From Ligustrum vulgare (lineage: Eukaryota > Streptophyta > Magnoliopsida > Lamiales > Oleaceae): a stretch of 64,000 nt of DNA. The notes beneath the pieces were generated by a model. That model was not told where the DNA came from. It did not search any database and worked only from the letters and a program-made list of their open reading frames with translations. Of the stretch, positions 10,442-21,118 are shown piece by piece (within the stretch, counting starts at the first letter, position 1; every line of letters starts with the position of its first letter). The stretch lies in contig OY743171.1 in the NCBI GenBank assembly GCA_963555705.1, positions 23,802,852 through 23,866,851 of the forward strand, in the 5' to 3' direction. Both the position numbers and the translations under genes were made by a program.

Positions 10442-12919
10442 TGTGACGCCCCGGGTTCTAAACACCGGGCTTACCACTTCATCGTCTCGTCTAACTTTTA
10501 AAATAACACTTAAACGGAAGAATAATAAGTTTTTCCCATAGTTGGCAACATTTAAATAAAACCAAATGGTAAATAAAGTTTAATAACTTGGAATTTCTTG
10601 AAATAACAATTCAAAAGAAATCTTTTAACAAAGATATAAAATTTGCTAGCATTCTAAAAGTAAATATGAATAACATAAACCTCCTATTATTTAATTATTT
10701 TTGCCACCACGTCCATCACGCGCCTCCATCTCCGAAATATGCAAATATTCATTAAAAAGGAATAAACATTTCATAGAAATACTCAGTAGACTTATCACTA
10801 ATAATTAATTTACAGAATAATTGAACACATAATTATGAAATTTATACCGTGATATCATCATCAAAATCATAGGATCTTTTTAAAAAAAAATAAATCATAG
10901 GCCCTTTAAAAACATAGGGTGTGTGTGGTCTCGTCTCATGCATTAAAGCAATTAAGTTATACATAACAACATCATTTGATCTCATAAGAGATAGTCTTGT
11001 CTTGTCTCGTCTCGTGCATTAAAGCATATAATTTATGACAATCATAACAACATCATAATCTCGTCTCATGTAATAAACGCATATAAATCACGTAAAGTCA
11101 CACAATACATGCATTACAATTTAAACTAATTAGTGGAGGCGAGTCTTCATTAAATTCACACATGTGGAAGTTAAGCGAGAATAATCACTTTATTCTTCTA
11201 AATCTCCGAATGCTTCGTTTAGCCAAAAGAAAATAAATCCTAAATTAGTGTTTTGGAATTTCAAAGTTTAAAAACAAAATTAAAAGATTAGAGACTAAAT
11301 TGAAAATATAAAAGAATCGATTTGAAAATTTTTGGGGTTGAATCAGAAATTTTCAAAAACCTGGGGCTGAAAAAATGGTACACACCTTAAAATCGAAGGG
11401 CTGAATTAAAACATTTTAACACTTGAGACTAAATTGAGACATTTTGAAAAGATGGGGCTAAAGGGTGATTTTCTCAAAATCAACAATATTAAAACAAAAT
11501 AAATTATTTCTCTCCCTGATTAAACGAAATCAGAGGAGAGGAGAGGAGAGGGACGACGGGGCATCGTCCCCTACTGATTTCTAGTCTGCCAATGGTTATG
11601 CCGGTGACAACACCGGTAGCGTGAAATTGTTGATTCTTGGAACGTACTGGGTACAAAATCGAGAGTAACCGAGGCTTGTTTGCCTTTTGGGGGTGTGGTT
11701 TCTGACTAAAAATTCGGTCAACATGGGTCTGACGATCAAGGTAGGTATTTAGGCTTTGTTATTTCTTGGGTTTCTTGGATTTTCTTGGGTTGATTTTAGA
11801 TTGGCAGTAGGCGGTCGAAGGTGTTGAGGTGGTTGGTGGCGATAATTCTTGTGGTTTCATTGTGGTGGTTCGGTAATGGGTTAGGCTCGATTTTGGTTGT
11901 GGTTGGTTGTTGTTAAATTGATGATGAAGTTATTTGGGTGTTGTAAGTGGTTTCGATGTGTACGGGGGTGTGGTTTCCTACCAAAAATTCAGTCAACATG
12001 GGTCCGGTGGTCAAGGTAGGTATTTGGACTTTTTTATTTCTTGGGTTGATATTGGATTGGCAGTAGGCAGTCGAATGTGTTGAGATGGTTGGTGGCGGTG
12101 ATTCTTGTGGTGGCATTGTGGTGGTTCAATAATGGGTTAGGCTCGATTTTGGTTGTGGTTGATTGTTGTTGAATTGGTGATGAAGGTATCTGGGTGTTGC
12201 GAGTGGTTTTGATGTGGTGATGATGTTGGTCTAAAGTTTCAGATTACAACCTGTGGTATGTTGTTCGGTTTGGTGAAACCAAAATAGTTGAGGGGTTGAT
12301 TTGGCTATGGGTCTGTAATGGAGGTGGCTGCTGACAGGTTATGGTATTGGAGAGTCTGGCCGGTTGATGTCTTGGCAACGGTGATGAGTTTCAGTCTTGT
12401 GCAATGGTGGAGATAGTTAGCAGGTTGTGAAAATTGGATGACGAGCAGAAATAGATTGAGAATTATACCTAATGTTTCTACTTCGTTGTGTCGTGAGTGA
12501 ATTGAAGGCAGGCTTGGGGATGATATACATATTGGTAGAGTGTTATAGTTGGAATGAAATTGTGAAAGATTTGGATATGAAAATAATATTTGTATTGGAA
12601 TATAATTGTATTGTAGTAGTAGGGTTGTGTAAAGTTTTTCTAATGCTATAAGAATTGTATTTAAAAGATAATTTTGAAAAATAAATAAATTAATTAAAAT
12701 TTGATTTAAAATAGTTTTTCGGATTTAAAAACGATTTTGGATTTAAATAATTTTAAAACTAGAGATTGGGTTAAAAATCGAATTAGACTTGATTCTATAT
12801 CTTTGGCTTGGCTAGACAAACACGTTTGAACTTGAACTTAAAAATGGGTGAGATCGCAGCGACACATTTTTAATAATTTAAATAATTATTTAATACTTTA
12901 AAAATTCTTGGTCGCTACA
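10442..12919 (-). repeat. 5' LTR of element B
   Basis: In minus orientation it begins TGTAGCGACCAAGAATTTTT and ends GGGGCGTCACA, directly before the PBS. Both ends match LTR A and the H LTRs, so it belongs to the same lineage. It is about 2.48 kb long and contains an internal tandem duplication and a GA-rich patch near 11530. Its partner LTR has been lost. Confidence 0.85.
11689..12217. repeat. 275-bp tandem duplication inside LTR B
   Basis: The segment beginning GGGGGTGTGGTTTC at 11689 recurs at 11964, with shared landmarks such as GGTCAAGGTAGGTATTT and GGGTTAGGCTCGATTTTGG in the same order. The copies have diverged, so the duplication is not recent. Confidence 0.8.
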
Positions 12920-14143
12920 CTCAAACTAGGATATAACAAAATTCTTAGTTTTTAAACATGGTTGACCACTAATATTCAGCCCTTGACATCGCCTCGAAAA
13001 AGTGAAAATTTCCCGAGACATGTCTTGAGCATATAAAAGTACATAATCTGGTTTACAACATGTTAAAAATTTAGAGCAATCGGAGTTCATTTTGGATTAT
13101 GAAAATATGTGGTGAAGTAGGTGCAATAAAGGTGAAATCAGGTGTTGTGGTGTAGTGATGCCAGCAGTGACCTTGCAGTGGGGTGTAATGGTGTTTCATT
13201 CGAGTTTAGTGCCTTAAATCAAGAAAAACTATGAATGAATGATACTCATACGATGTGTAACATGAGTTGAAGTTGATCATCCAAAGAGATTTGCAAAAAC
13301 TTAATGAAGAACTCACCGTAGCGTTGTATCGAACACATGATGTGCATGTGAAGAAATCAAGAGCAGGCATAGATTTGGAGACTTGATTTTGTCCAAATTT
13401 TTTCACTTAAAACTCACAATTCAATCACCCCAAGTTCTAACCTATACCCATTTCCAATAATCCACAATTCATAAATCACAACTCTGAAACAGAATACAAA
13501 AATTCATGTATAATTATTTTAAGTGTGAAAAATTATACTTTGTAATGGAGTTTGAGCGTGCTCATGAAGATGAATGTGACTAGATTGAATGTGAAAATAA
13601 TGAGGAATGATTTTGGACTCACTGATGGGTGTTTTGGGGGAAGAAAAATGAGTTTGAAGTGGTTAATATGAAAGTTATTGCAATATATATGTATATATAT
13701 ATATATATCAAACTGCCAGGTTTCTACAGAATTTCACAAACTGCCAGGTTTCTACAGAATTTCACAATGTGATTGCACGGTTGTAACATTGTGCGACCAC
13801 ACAGTTCAAATTGGCAGTGATCATTATTTTTTTCAGTTCTGGAATTTGGATTCCGTTTTCGACCCCTAAATGCCTTCTAATGCGTGAATGCATGCAACCA
13901 ACTTCTAAACAATGTTTTCATGTCCTAGACTAGTGTACCATGTCAAAGAAAGTGATGATAAACTACAAAACATCAAGAATGCAATGAAAACTAAAAATGG
14001 TAAAACATGCAAATTAGAAGCAATGAAATATTCAATGCAACTAAAATGTCAAAACGTGAAATCTAAACACGTTAGTGGTCCTAAAATGCAATGTAAAGCA
14101 ATTAAGAAACTAGAAAGCAATAAACAAAGTGAAATAAATAAAA
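12920..14143. other. Unassigned sequence left of Tat element C
   Basis: No coding region is recognised. It contains a TA microsatellite at about 13681-13707 and a tandem duplication of about 30 bp (CTGCCAGGTTTCTACAG twice) at 13710-13766. GC-rich words follow (GATTGCACGGTTG, GTGCGACCACACAG), similar in style to the LTR of element C at 30.5 kb. It is probably the 3' untranslated/LTR region of a Tat-type element, but the boundaries cannot be set. Confidence 0.35.
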
Positions 14144-14399
14144 GGGTTTTAGAATTGGCGTGCCTCCCAACAAGCATTTCATTTATAGTTTAGAGCTAGA
14201 CTTTATGGAAAAAACTCTCAAGGTAGCATGAACAAGATGTTGAGCCCTCATCATCTGCTTTAACCACATGCCCAAAAATTTCTTTATTCCCTTTGTGAAG
14301 TAGTGGTTCTACTTCTATTTTGTAGCAATTTACGAAAAGTGGATTTGTTCTCTGTTTGGACCGTGTTGAATGTTACATGCTCATTTTCTACTCTAAATG

Positions 14400-14795
14400 T
14401 TACCTTCCCTTCTTCCAAATCGATCTGGGTTCTTCTAGTAGCCAGGAAAGGTCAACCCAAAATCAAAGGCATCTTGATGTCCTCTTCCATGTCCAAAATT
14501 ACAAAGTCACCTGGAAAATGAACTTGTCCACTTTTACCAGCACAGCTTCAATAATTTCGTATGGATGTCAGATTGAGCGATCAGCTTGTTGTAAAATGAG
14601 TGATGTGGGTTTCGAGTCTCCCAGTCCTAATTTCTTGTAGACAGATAGGGTTATTAAGTTTATGCTTACACCAAGATCACATAAAATTTTGTTAAACTTT
14701 AAATCTCCGATGATGCAAGGTATTGAAAAACTCCTCAGATCCTTGAGTTTAGGAGGCAACTTCTTTAGCAAGATTGCACTACACTCATCAGTCAA
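14400..14795 (-). pseudogene. Tat/Athila-type aspartic protease, element C
   Basis: The ORF 14795-14568 reads ECSAILLKKLPPKLKDLRSF, IPCIIGDLKFNKILCDLGVS, INLITLSVYKKLGLGDSKPT and LQQADRSI. Frame-shifted continuation gives LVKVDKFIF and LGRPFLAT-like residues near 14430. This is the pepsin-like protease following GAG in Tat/Athila retrotransposons. That group uses CDLGASIN, so the active site is near normal (DLGVSIN). No RT follows downstream, so the pol is truncated. Confidence 0.8.
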
Positions 14796-15247
14796 GGAAA
14801 TTGTCTGAAACTCCTCAAGCTTCCTCTTTTTGGAATCATATCTTTCAAGAATTTAGAGTAGCTTGGAATTTTCCTAATTGCATTGATGAAGGGAATATTG
14901 ATATGCAGTTTTTTGAGCATCTCTAAAAATTTAGTGAACTGCTGGTCCTTGTTAGCCTTCTTTAATCTTTACGAGATTGGGATAGGGGAAAACATGAGGT
15001 TTAATTGTTGATTTCACCTTATATCCATCTTCCTTTTTATCAGATGACCTCTCAGGTGCATCAACATGCTTTTTATTCTTTTCAATTGGCTTTATAACTT
15101 GATCCTCTAGCAATTAAACTCCACTACGTTTAGTTATTACATTTACTCCTTGTTTCTTTGTCCAACCCTTCAATTTTTGGAGAAAATAAGTAGGAGGTTA
15201 GTACACCCTGTCACATGGTGCAAAAGTGATCCTCCCTAACACAAAAT

Positions 15248-16082
15248 CTACTTCTTTTCTATAGTTTTGATAGTCATCACCTTCTCCTTAGGATTAATTT
15301 TAGTGCTACCGGGTAGCGCGCCTCGAGCTCTGTGTGTCAACACCTGAGCTATCTGTCCAACTTGAGCCTCCAAGTTTCTGATTAAGGCATGATGATTTTG
15401 TAGTGTAGTTTTAGTCTGTCTCATGAATTGGTCAGTTTTAGTAATGAATTGATCAGTTTTAGCCAAAAACTGATCTATCTTGCTCATGTACTACTGTTCG
15501 GTTCTCTCCATTAATTTCATGACCATCTCTTCAAGCTGAGGCTTCTTCTCTTCTATATGATGTGCAACCTGTGTGCTGGCCTGTGCCGTTTTGATTATCC
15601 CTCTATGAGAAGTTAAGGTGATTTTTCCAACCTGAATTATATGTGTTAGAATACAGATTGTGTTGGCGGTATCCCCTTGTACAAAGTCTACTTGCTCAAC
15701 TTAACCTGCCAGAATAAGACAATCTGATGTACATTGATTAGCCCCTCTCTTCGCATCCATTGACTGCATTTTTCACTGTATGGTTAGATTGTATGAAATT
15801 AACCAACGAGTCTATTTTAGCTAACAATGTAGAAACATTATCTACTTCATAAACTCATGCTGGTTTCCTTTGAATTGTTCGCTTAGATGCCCACATTGCG
15901 TTTGTATTAGTTATTCTTTCAAACAACTCAAGTGCTCCATCAACAGTTTGAGTAGTTATTTCTCCATTAGACAAAGAGTCGACTAGGCTTTTGTATTGAG
16001 GGAGTAGACCAGTGTAAAAGTATCTTACTTGGTCGTTCTTGGGAATTCCATGTTGAGGGCATTTCCTAAGCATTTTTTTTTT
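15248..16082 (-). pseudogene. Tat/Athila GAG C-terminal part, element C
   Basis: The ORF 16109-15855 reads MLRKCPQHGIPKNDQVRYFY and LVDSLSNGEITTQTVDGALE, the GAG core of Tat elements; its first nine codons lie in the LTR D junction. Broken frames follow to 15500 with VEQVDFVQG and AQASTQVAHHIEEKKPQLEE. The ORF 15487-15248 carries three KTDQF-type heptad repeats, then LEAQVGQIAQVL and LPGSTKINPKEKV, just before the protease. The N-terminal half of the same gag lies at 28835-29300. An insertion of about 12.7 kb separates them. Confidence 0.8.
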
Positions 16083-16616
16083 TGTAGCGACCCGAATTTT
16101 AAAATTCAAAATTTATGAATTTAGTTTTGTCGCTATGACTTTCCGAACACGTTTTATAATTTATTTTACGTCCGCGAGTCTTCTAGCAAAATGTTCAATT
16201 TTAGAATTAAAGAACGATTTCAAACTTGTAAAAATTCGAATATTTTATCAGGTCGAATTTTACACCTATCAATCTCTTTAAAATATTCTTAGTCCAATTC
16301 TCCCCTTAAGCCCAAAGTATAGTCCAATATGGGACAATTATATCCAAATTCTTGAAATCTAAATAGCAGGGCTCTTCAACAGTAACGAAAAACTAAAATC
16401 ATATTCACAACCTACTCTCACTCGGAAGAATCCATAGCAGCTACAAACTAGGTAAAATCTCTCAAGTCTTTGAATCATTCATTTCCATAAATTTTCATCA
16501 TCATCATCTAACTCAAGTAGAGACATTGTCACATTGCAGCAGTTTTTCTTTTCATCTGATTTTGGCAAAGACGAGTTAGAGCTCGATAATCTTTCCTTGG
16601 CAAATTTGAGAGGTAA
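16083..16616 (+). repeat. LTR D, first fragment (gypsy type)
   Basis: It starts TGTAGCGACCCGAATTTT and continues with TTTTGTCGCTATGACTTTCC, the same opening seen in LTR A and related to LTR B. It is interrupted at 16617 by element E, whose target duplication GGTAA occupies 16612-16616. Confidence 0.75.
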
Positions 16617-17019
16617 TGATGTGATCCGGAAAAGGAATCAAAAATGAGAAATCAAGATACGGGAAATTCAACAATATTCTACATGGAAAAATGAACAAGT
16701 TTCGTGTTGGGCTCGAGTCGAGATTCAAATCACGTCAACGGATCAGAAAATCAGAAATTGGGCAGAAGATGCGTTACGGCCGTAACATTGTTTCTCACGG
16801 CCGTAACTTACTTATGGATTTCACGGCCGCATCACATTCCTCACGGCCGTAAATGAAAATTGGTATTTTTGTTCAGAAGGAGATTTACGGCCGTAACATC
16901 AATCTTCACGGCCGTAATTAATATTGTGACATTTTGATCAGAGAACGACTTACGGCCGTAAGTCCGACTTTTACGGCCGTAAGCGGTGCAAATCAGATTT
17001 TTGGAAATTTTAGTATTTA
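16617..17019 (+). repeat. Partial plus-strand LTR of E
   Basis: The first 403 bp of the E LTR, from TGATGTGATCC through the palindrome array to TTTTAGTATTTA, where an inverted LTR begins abruptly. Confidence 0.8.
16774..16982. repeat. TTACGGCCGTAA palindrome array, E left LTR
   Basis: Eight sites matching ACGGCCG, most as the full 12-bp palindrome TTACGGCCGTAA or its half CACGGCCGTAA, lie within 209 bp of U3. Spacing is irregular, about 12-55 bp. Homologous arrays occupy 17560-17770 (inverted), 18043-18252 and 21276-21484. Confidence 0.85.
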
Positions 17020-17925
17020 TGATGAGAACCCGGGAGGGGGTCCTCGTCGTAACTCGCGGAATAACGCTTGGAAAGTTTCGAATCCAGGTTGGAACGGACG
17101 ATAACACTACAACCAGAGCCTCACGACGTAAGAACCATGGGTATATTAAACCCAAGACCCGTTACGATGCGGAAACAAGAACCGTAATGGTTTGAACGCC
17201 ACAAAGGATGCCCACGCCTTTGATAAGTTCGATTTGTTGAACGCCACAAATATCCCACAATATTTGATAAGTTCGAAATTTGTTCAATTCCAGAACAATG
17301 TTGAGAAAACACTCAATATAATTTTTATTCATCAAAATATTCTGTTTTTACATTGAATGGAAAAGTATATATATAGGCAAAATAAAACCTAATCGCTAAC
17401 TGACTCTGAATAGAATTCTAATTAGGCTAAAATAGCTAAAATAACTAAAATAACCAAAATTACCAAAATTACCAAAATTGGAAAAAGAATGAAAAACCAA
17501 TAAAGGAAATACAAATCAACTGAAATACTAAAATCCCGAAAAATCTGATTTGCACCGCTTACGGCCGTAAAAGTCGGACTTACGGAGGTGAGTCCTTCTC
17601 TGATCAAAACGTCACAATATTAATTACGGCCGTGAAGATTGATGTTACGGCCATAAATCTCCTTCTGAACAAAAATACCAATTTTCATTTACGGCCGTGA
17701 GGAATGTGATGCGGCCGTGAAATCCATAAGTAAGTTACGGCCGTGAGAAACAATGTTACGGTCGTAACGCATCTTCTGCCCAATTTCTGATTTTCTGATC
17801 CGTTGACGTGATTTGAATCTCGACTCGAGCCTAACACGAAACTTGTTCATTTTTTCATGTAGAATATTGTTGAATTGCCCGTATCTTGATTTCTCATTTT
17901 TGATGCCTTTTTCCGGATCACATCA
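17020..17925 (-). repeat. Inverted complete LTR of the E family
   Basis: In minus orientation it runs from TGATGTGATCCGG (17925) to GGTTCTCATCA (17020), a full 906-bp LTR. It is preceded in that orientation by a PPT fragment (AAGGAAGAGGTGA, 17926-17940). It forms a near-perfect inverted repeat with 17949-18823. Confidence 0.85.
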
Positions 17926-17948
17926 TCACCTCTTCCTTTAAGATGATT

Positions 17949-18823
17949 CTACATGGAAAAATGAACAAGTTTCGTGTTAGGCTCGAGTCGAGATTCAAAT
18001 CACGTCAACGGATCAGAAAATCAGAAATTGGGCAGAAGATGCATTGCGGTCGTAACATTGTTTCTCACGGCCGTAACTTACTTATGGATTTCACGGCCGC
18101 ATCACATTCCTCACGGTCGTAAATGAAAATTGGTATTTTTGTTCAAAAGGAGATTTACGGCCGTAATATCAATCTTCACGGCCGTAATTAATATTGTGAC
18201 GTTTTGATCAGAGAAGGACTTACGGCCGTAAGTCCGACTTTTACGGCCGTAAGCGGTGCAAATCAGATTTTTCAGGATTTTAGTATTTAAGTTGATTTGT
18301 ATTTCCTTTATTGGTTTTTAATTCTTTTTCCAATTTTGGTAATTTTGGTTATTTTAGCTATTTTAGTCTAATTAGAATTCTATTCAGAGTCAGTTAGCGA
18401 TTAGGTTTTATTTTACTTATTTATATGCTTTTCCATTCAATGTAAAAACAGAATATTTTGATGAATAAAAATTATATTGAGTGTTTTCTCAACATTGTTC
18501 TGGAATTGAACAAACTTCGAACTTATCAAATATTGTGGGATATTTGTGGCGTTCAACAAATCGAACTTATCAAAGGCGTGGACATCCTTTGTGGCGTTCA
18601 AACCATTACGGTTCTTGTTTCCGCATCGTAACGAGTCTTGGGTTTAATATACCCGTGGTTCTTACGTCGTGAGGCTCGGGTTGTAGTGTTATCGTCTGTT
18701 CCAACCTGGATTCGAAACTTTCCAAGCGTTATTCCGCGAGCTACGACGAGGACCCCTGGATTCGGAACTTTCCAAGCGTTATTCCGCGAGCTACGACGAG
18801 GACCCCCTCCCGAGTTCTCATCA
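17949..18823 (+). repeat. 5' LTR of E, 5'-truncated
   Basis: It begins at CTACATGG, missing roughly the first 60 bp of the LTR, and ends CTCATCA two bases before the PBS. The junction with the inverted copy shows ATTC microhomology at about 17946. It includes a 50-bp tandem duplication at 18705-18804. Confidence 0.8.
18705..18804 (+). repeat. 50-bp tandem duplication near end of E 5' LTR
   Basis: The unit starting CCTGGATTCG at 18705 recurs at 18755 almost unchanged. It is absent from the 3' LTR (21119-22014), so it arose after insertion or was lost from one copy. Confidence 0.8.
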
Positions 18824-18825
18824 TA

Positions 18826-18837
18826 TGGTATCAGAGC
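18826..18837 (+). other. Primer binding site of E
   Basis: TGGTATCAGAGC, complementary to initiator Met tRNA, lies two bases after the LTR end CTCATCA. The downstream sequence (TGGACTCTGAATTCA) is shared with element P. Confidence 0.9.
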
Positions 18838-19484
18838 TGGACTCTGAATTCAGGTTCTTGTGTTTTTCTACCCAGTTTGATTTTTATGTTTATCATCGAG
18901 TCCCATAAAAATCATCCATATCCTATTTTGGTTATTTGAGTCTTTGTTTTAAATTTTTCTTGTTCTTCTTGCCAGTAATTTTTTTTTCAGTTTGATCCAT
19001 AAGAGTCGTCCTAAAAAAATCAAAAGTGTTTTTCTTATTCGATTGTTTTCCAAATCCTGTCCTGTTTGTTTTGTTGCGTTCGTGTTGAATTTTTGGATTT
19101 TATTAAAAAAATATATTTTTTTTTATTTTTTTATTAATTCAGAAAATTCATCATAATTAAAAAAAAAAAGTCACTACGAAATTCAAGAACCACTTTCTTG
19201 AATTTCTTTAAATTCTTGATAATTCCTTGCCTTCTAAGTCAAATTAAAATTCTTGTTATTCTTTCCTTTCTAGTCAAAATTTAAGAACCACTTTCTTGAA
19301 TTTCTACAATATTCTTGAGATTCTTTCCTCTCGAGTCAAATTCAAGAACAAATTTCTTGAATTTATTTAAAATTCTTGATATTGTTTTCCTTTTCAAGTC
19401 AACATTAAATTCCTTCTTGATATTTGTCAATATCTGGACACTCTTATTTTGAGTCTCTCAAATTTTTGAAAGCTACATAAAGGG
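18838..19484 (+). other. Leader of element E with degenerate repeats
   Basis: A/T-rich leader. Between about 19180 and 19430 a unit of 70-80 bp containing CAAGAACCACTTTCTTGAAT and CCTTTC..AGTCAAA recurs about three times in degenerate form. The same AAGAACCACTTTCTTGAAT word occurs in the leader of element P (about 62640, inverted), so the repeat is a family feature. Confidence 0.65.
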
Positions 19485-19900
19485 ATGAATTATGAGTTCG
19501 ATCCTACCTTCCAGACTAGGTGTCATGTGGGCAGTAAAGTGTGCAATATTATTATTGATAAGGAGTATTATTGCGATCTGGCAAGTACCACCATGGTTGA
19601 GGAGTTGGGCTTACCTTTACTACCACATCCCAATCCTTATAGGCTGACGTGGTTAAAGGAGTGTGGGCAGGTAAATGTAACCCATGGGGTTATGGTGAAA
19701 TTGACACTTGGAAGATATAGCGATGAACTGTGGTGTGATGTGGTGCCTCTAGAATCTTGTGACATCTTGTTGAGTAGATCGTGGAAGTGTGAGAGGAAAG
19801 CAGTCTACGATAAGCGTAGGAATATATATAAATTTGTTAAGGATGGGAAAAGTATTAAGCTTATGCCGTTAACCCAGAACAAATACTTGAAGAGAAAGAA
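19485..19900 (+). pseudogene. Chromovirus-type aspartic protease-like domain, element E
   Basis: The ORF reads TRCHVGSKVCNIIID, then MVEELGLPLLPHPNPYRLTW, VTHGVMVKLTLGRY, LWCDVVPLESCDILLSRSWK and YKFVKDGKSIKLMPLT. Fold order and spacing match the protease of Ty3/gypsy chromoviruses (Reina/CRM style, with WLKxG..V, CDVVPM..C.LLLGRPWQ). The catalytic D-S/T-G is replaced by D-K-E, so proteolysis is not expected. A frameshift near 19890 separates it from the downstream Glu-rich frame. It may be a structural remnant. Confidence 0.7.
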
Positions 19901-20644
19901 TTGCGAGAAAAGAGAGATGAGCAAAGAAAATTCGGAGATGATGAATGGAGTATGAAGGCTGAATTCATGGAAATGGCCAAGAAATTAATACAGCTAAATA
20001 AAGAGATGAAGGCACAAGAGACTAGAAAAAAGTTAGCCGAGTTGCAAGAGAGAGAAAGGGGAATAGAGGAGGTAGTTAAATTACAAGAAAATCCTTTGGA
20101 TATGATTATTAAGAAGGAGGGAGACTTGAGGAACGAGTTAGAAGATAAAAATTTATGTAGTGTTGAGGAGGTGCCTAATCATATCGATAAAATTATTTAT
20201 GAGGTGGTGCATGAGCAAAAGCATGAGAAATTAGGAGAGGTGATTGAGCCCAGAAATTTAGAAGTGGAGGTTGAGTGTGTGAAAAAAGAAATTGAAGTAG
20301 TTGATCAAACTCCGAGTCTTGAAGTACAGAATAAAATTGTGGAAGAGAAGATTGAAAATAACATTGTTGACAATGATAGGAATGAATTGGAAGTTGGGGT
20401 AGAAGTTCAACATTTGAATGTTGAAATTGTCAATAAAAATATTGAAGAGGTGGTTGAATGTGAAAAATTAGAAGAAGTGGTTGAGAAAAAAGAAGAGAAT
20501 GAGCAAGAAAGTATATTGACTTTTGGAGGCGACGAGAAGGGCCTCGTGGTGGGAAAAAAAGTTGTGGAGATTTTGTACCATGAGTACAAGGATCCGTACC
20601 TTGTACATGGAGACGCTAACATTTCCCTCCCCATTTTTTTTTAA
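19901..20644 (+). CDS. Glu-rich coiled-coil ORF of element E, unknown function
   Basis: This is a 247-residue open frame, strongly acidic and rich in Glu, Lys, Val and Asn, with long predicted coiled-coil character (KKLIQLNKEMKAQETRKKL, then repeated VxxE/EEVV patterns). No known domain is recognised. A shifted frame after a T-run at about 20634 extends it through PIFFKSFLQVYCAWKFDF to 20810. A related, more broken ORF is present in element P at 61790-62571, including the C-terminal HEYKDLYLV. Conservation in two elements suggests an element-encoded protein, perhaps a GAG substitute. Confidence 0.55.
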   Translation: MREKRDEQRKFGDDEWSMKAEFMEMAKKLIQLNKEMKAQETRKKLAELQERERGIEEVVKLQENPLDMIIKKEGDLRNELEDKNLCSVEEVPNHIDKIIYEVVHEQKHEKLGEVIEPRNLEVEVECVKKEIEVVDQTPSLEVQNKIVEEKIENNIVDNDRNELEVGVEVQHLNVEIVNKNIEEVVECEKLEEVVEKKEENEQESILTFGGDEKGLVVGKKVVEILYHEYKDPYLVHGDANISLPIFF

Positions 20645-20823
20645 ATCTTTCTTGCAGGTTTATTGTGCATGGAAGTTTGATTTCCATCAACCTTGGTCAA
20701 TTCCCCTCATGTTTCAATACCTTCTTGTCTACAAATTGGAGGAGCATCATTTATTGAATGCATGTCAGGGAATCGACAATTTTCCGTTTGATCCAGGAGG
20801 TACAGTTTGATTTTTCAAGAACA

Positions 20824-21118
20824 ACACCATGATTCGGGACGAATCATCCTAAAGAAGGAGGGAATGGTACGAATCAGGGTGGGCTTGACGGGAAAATCTA
20901 TAATTCAAGCCAAAACAAGAAGTCAAGAAGGTTCGGAGAACGTCAGATCAAACATTGCTTGTACGAAGAAGGTTCGAGGCTAAACCAAGTGAGCAAGCCA
21001 AGAACATCTTTATGATTCAGGACGAATCATCTTAAAGGAAGAGGGGATGATGTGATCCGGAAAAGAAGCTAAGAACAATGTTATTATTCGGGACGAATCA
21101 TCTTAAAGAAAGAGGGGA
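20824..21118 (+). repeat. Triplicated PPT / U3-start segment of E
   Basis: Three copies of GGGACGAATCATC, then TAAAG and a purine run occur, ending near 20864, 21047 and 21118. The second and third are each followed by TGATGTGATCCGG, the LTR start (21048 and 21119, 71 bp apart). The first is followed by TGGTACGAATCAGG and GGCTTGAC, resembling the LTR start of element P instead. This looks like serial U3 replacement or slippage at the 3' end. Confidence 0.7.

Noticed and set aside
16774..16982. CRISPR-like repeat-spacer array
   Set aside because: Repeats are only 7-12 bp, irregularly spaced and inside eukaryotic LTRs.
19485..20810. Element E coding region as a host gene
   Set aside because: Bounded by LTRs, PBS and PPT, with a homologue in element P, so it is element-encoded.
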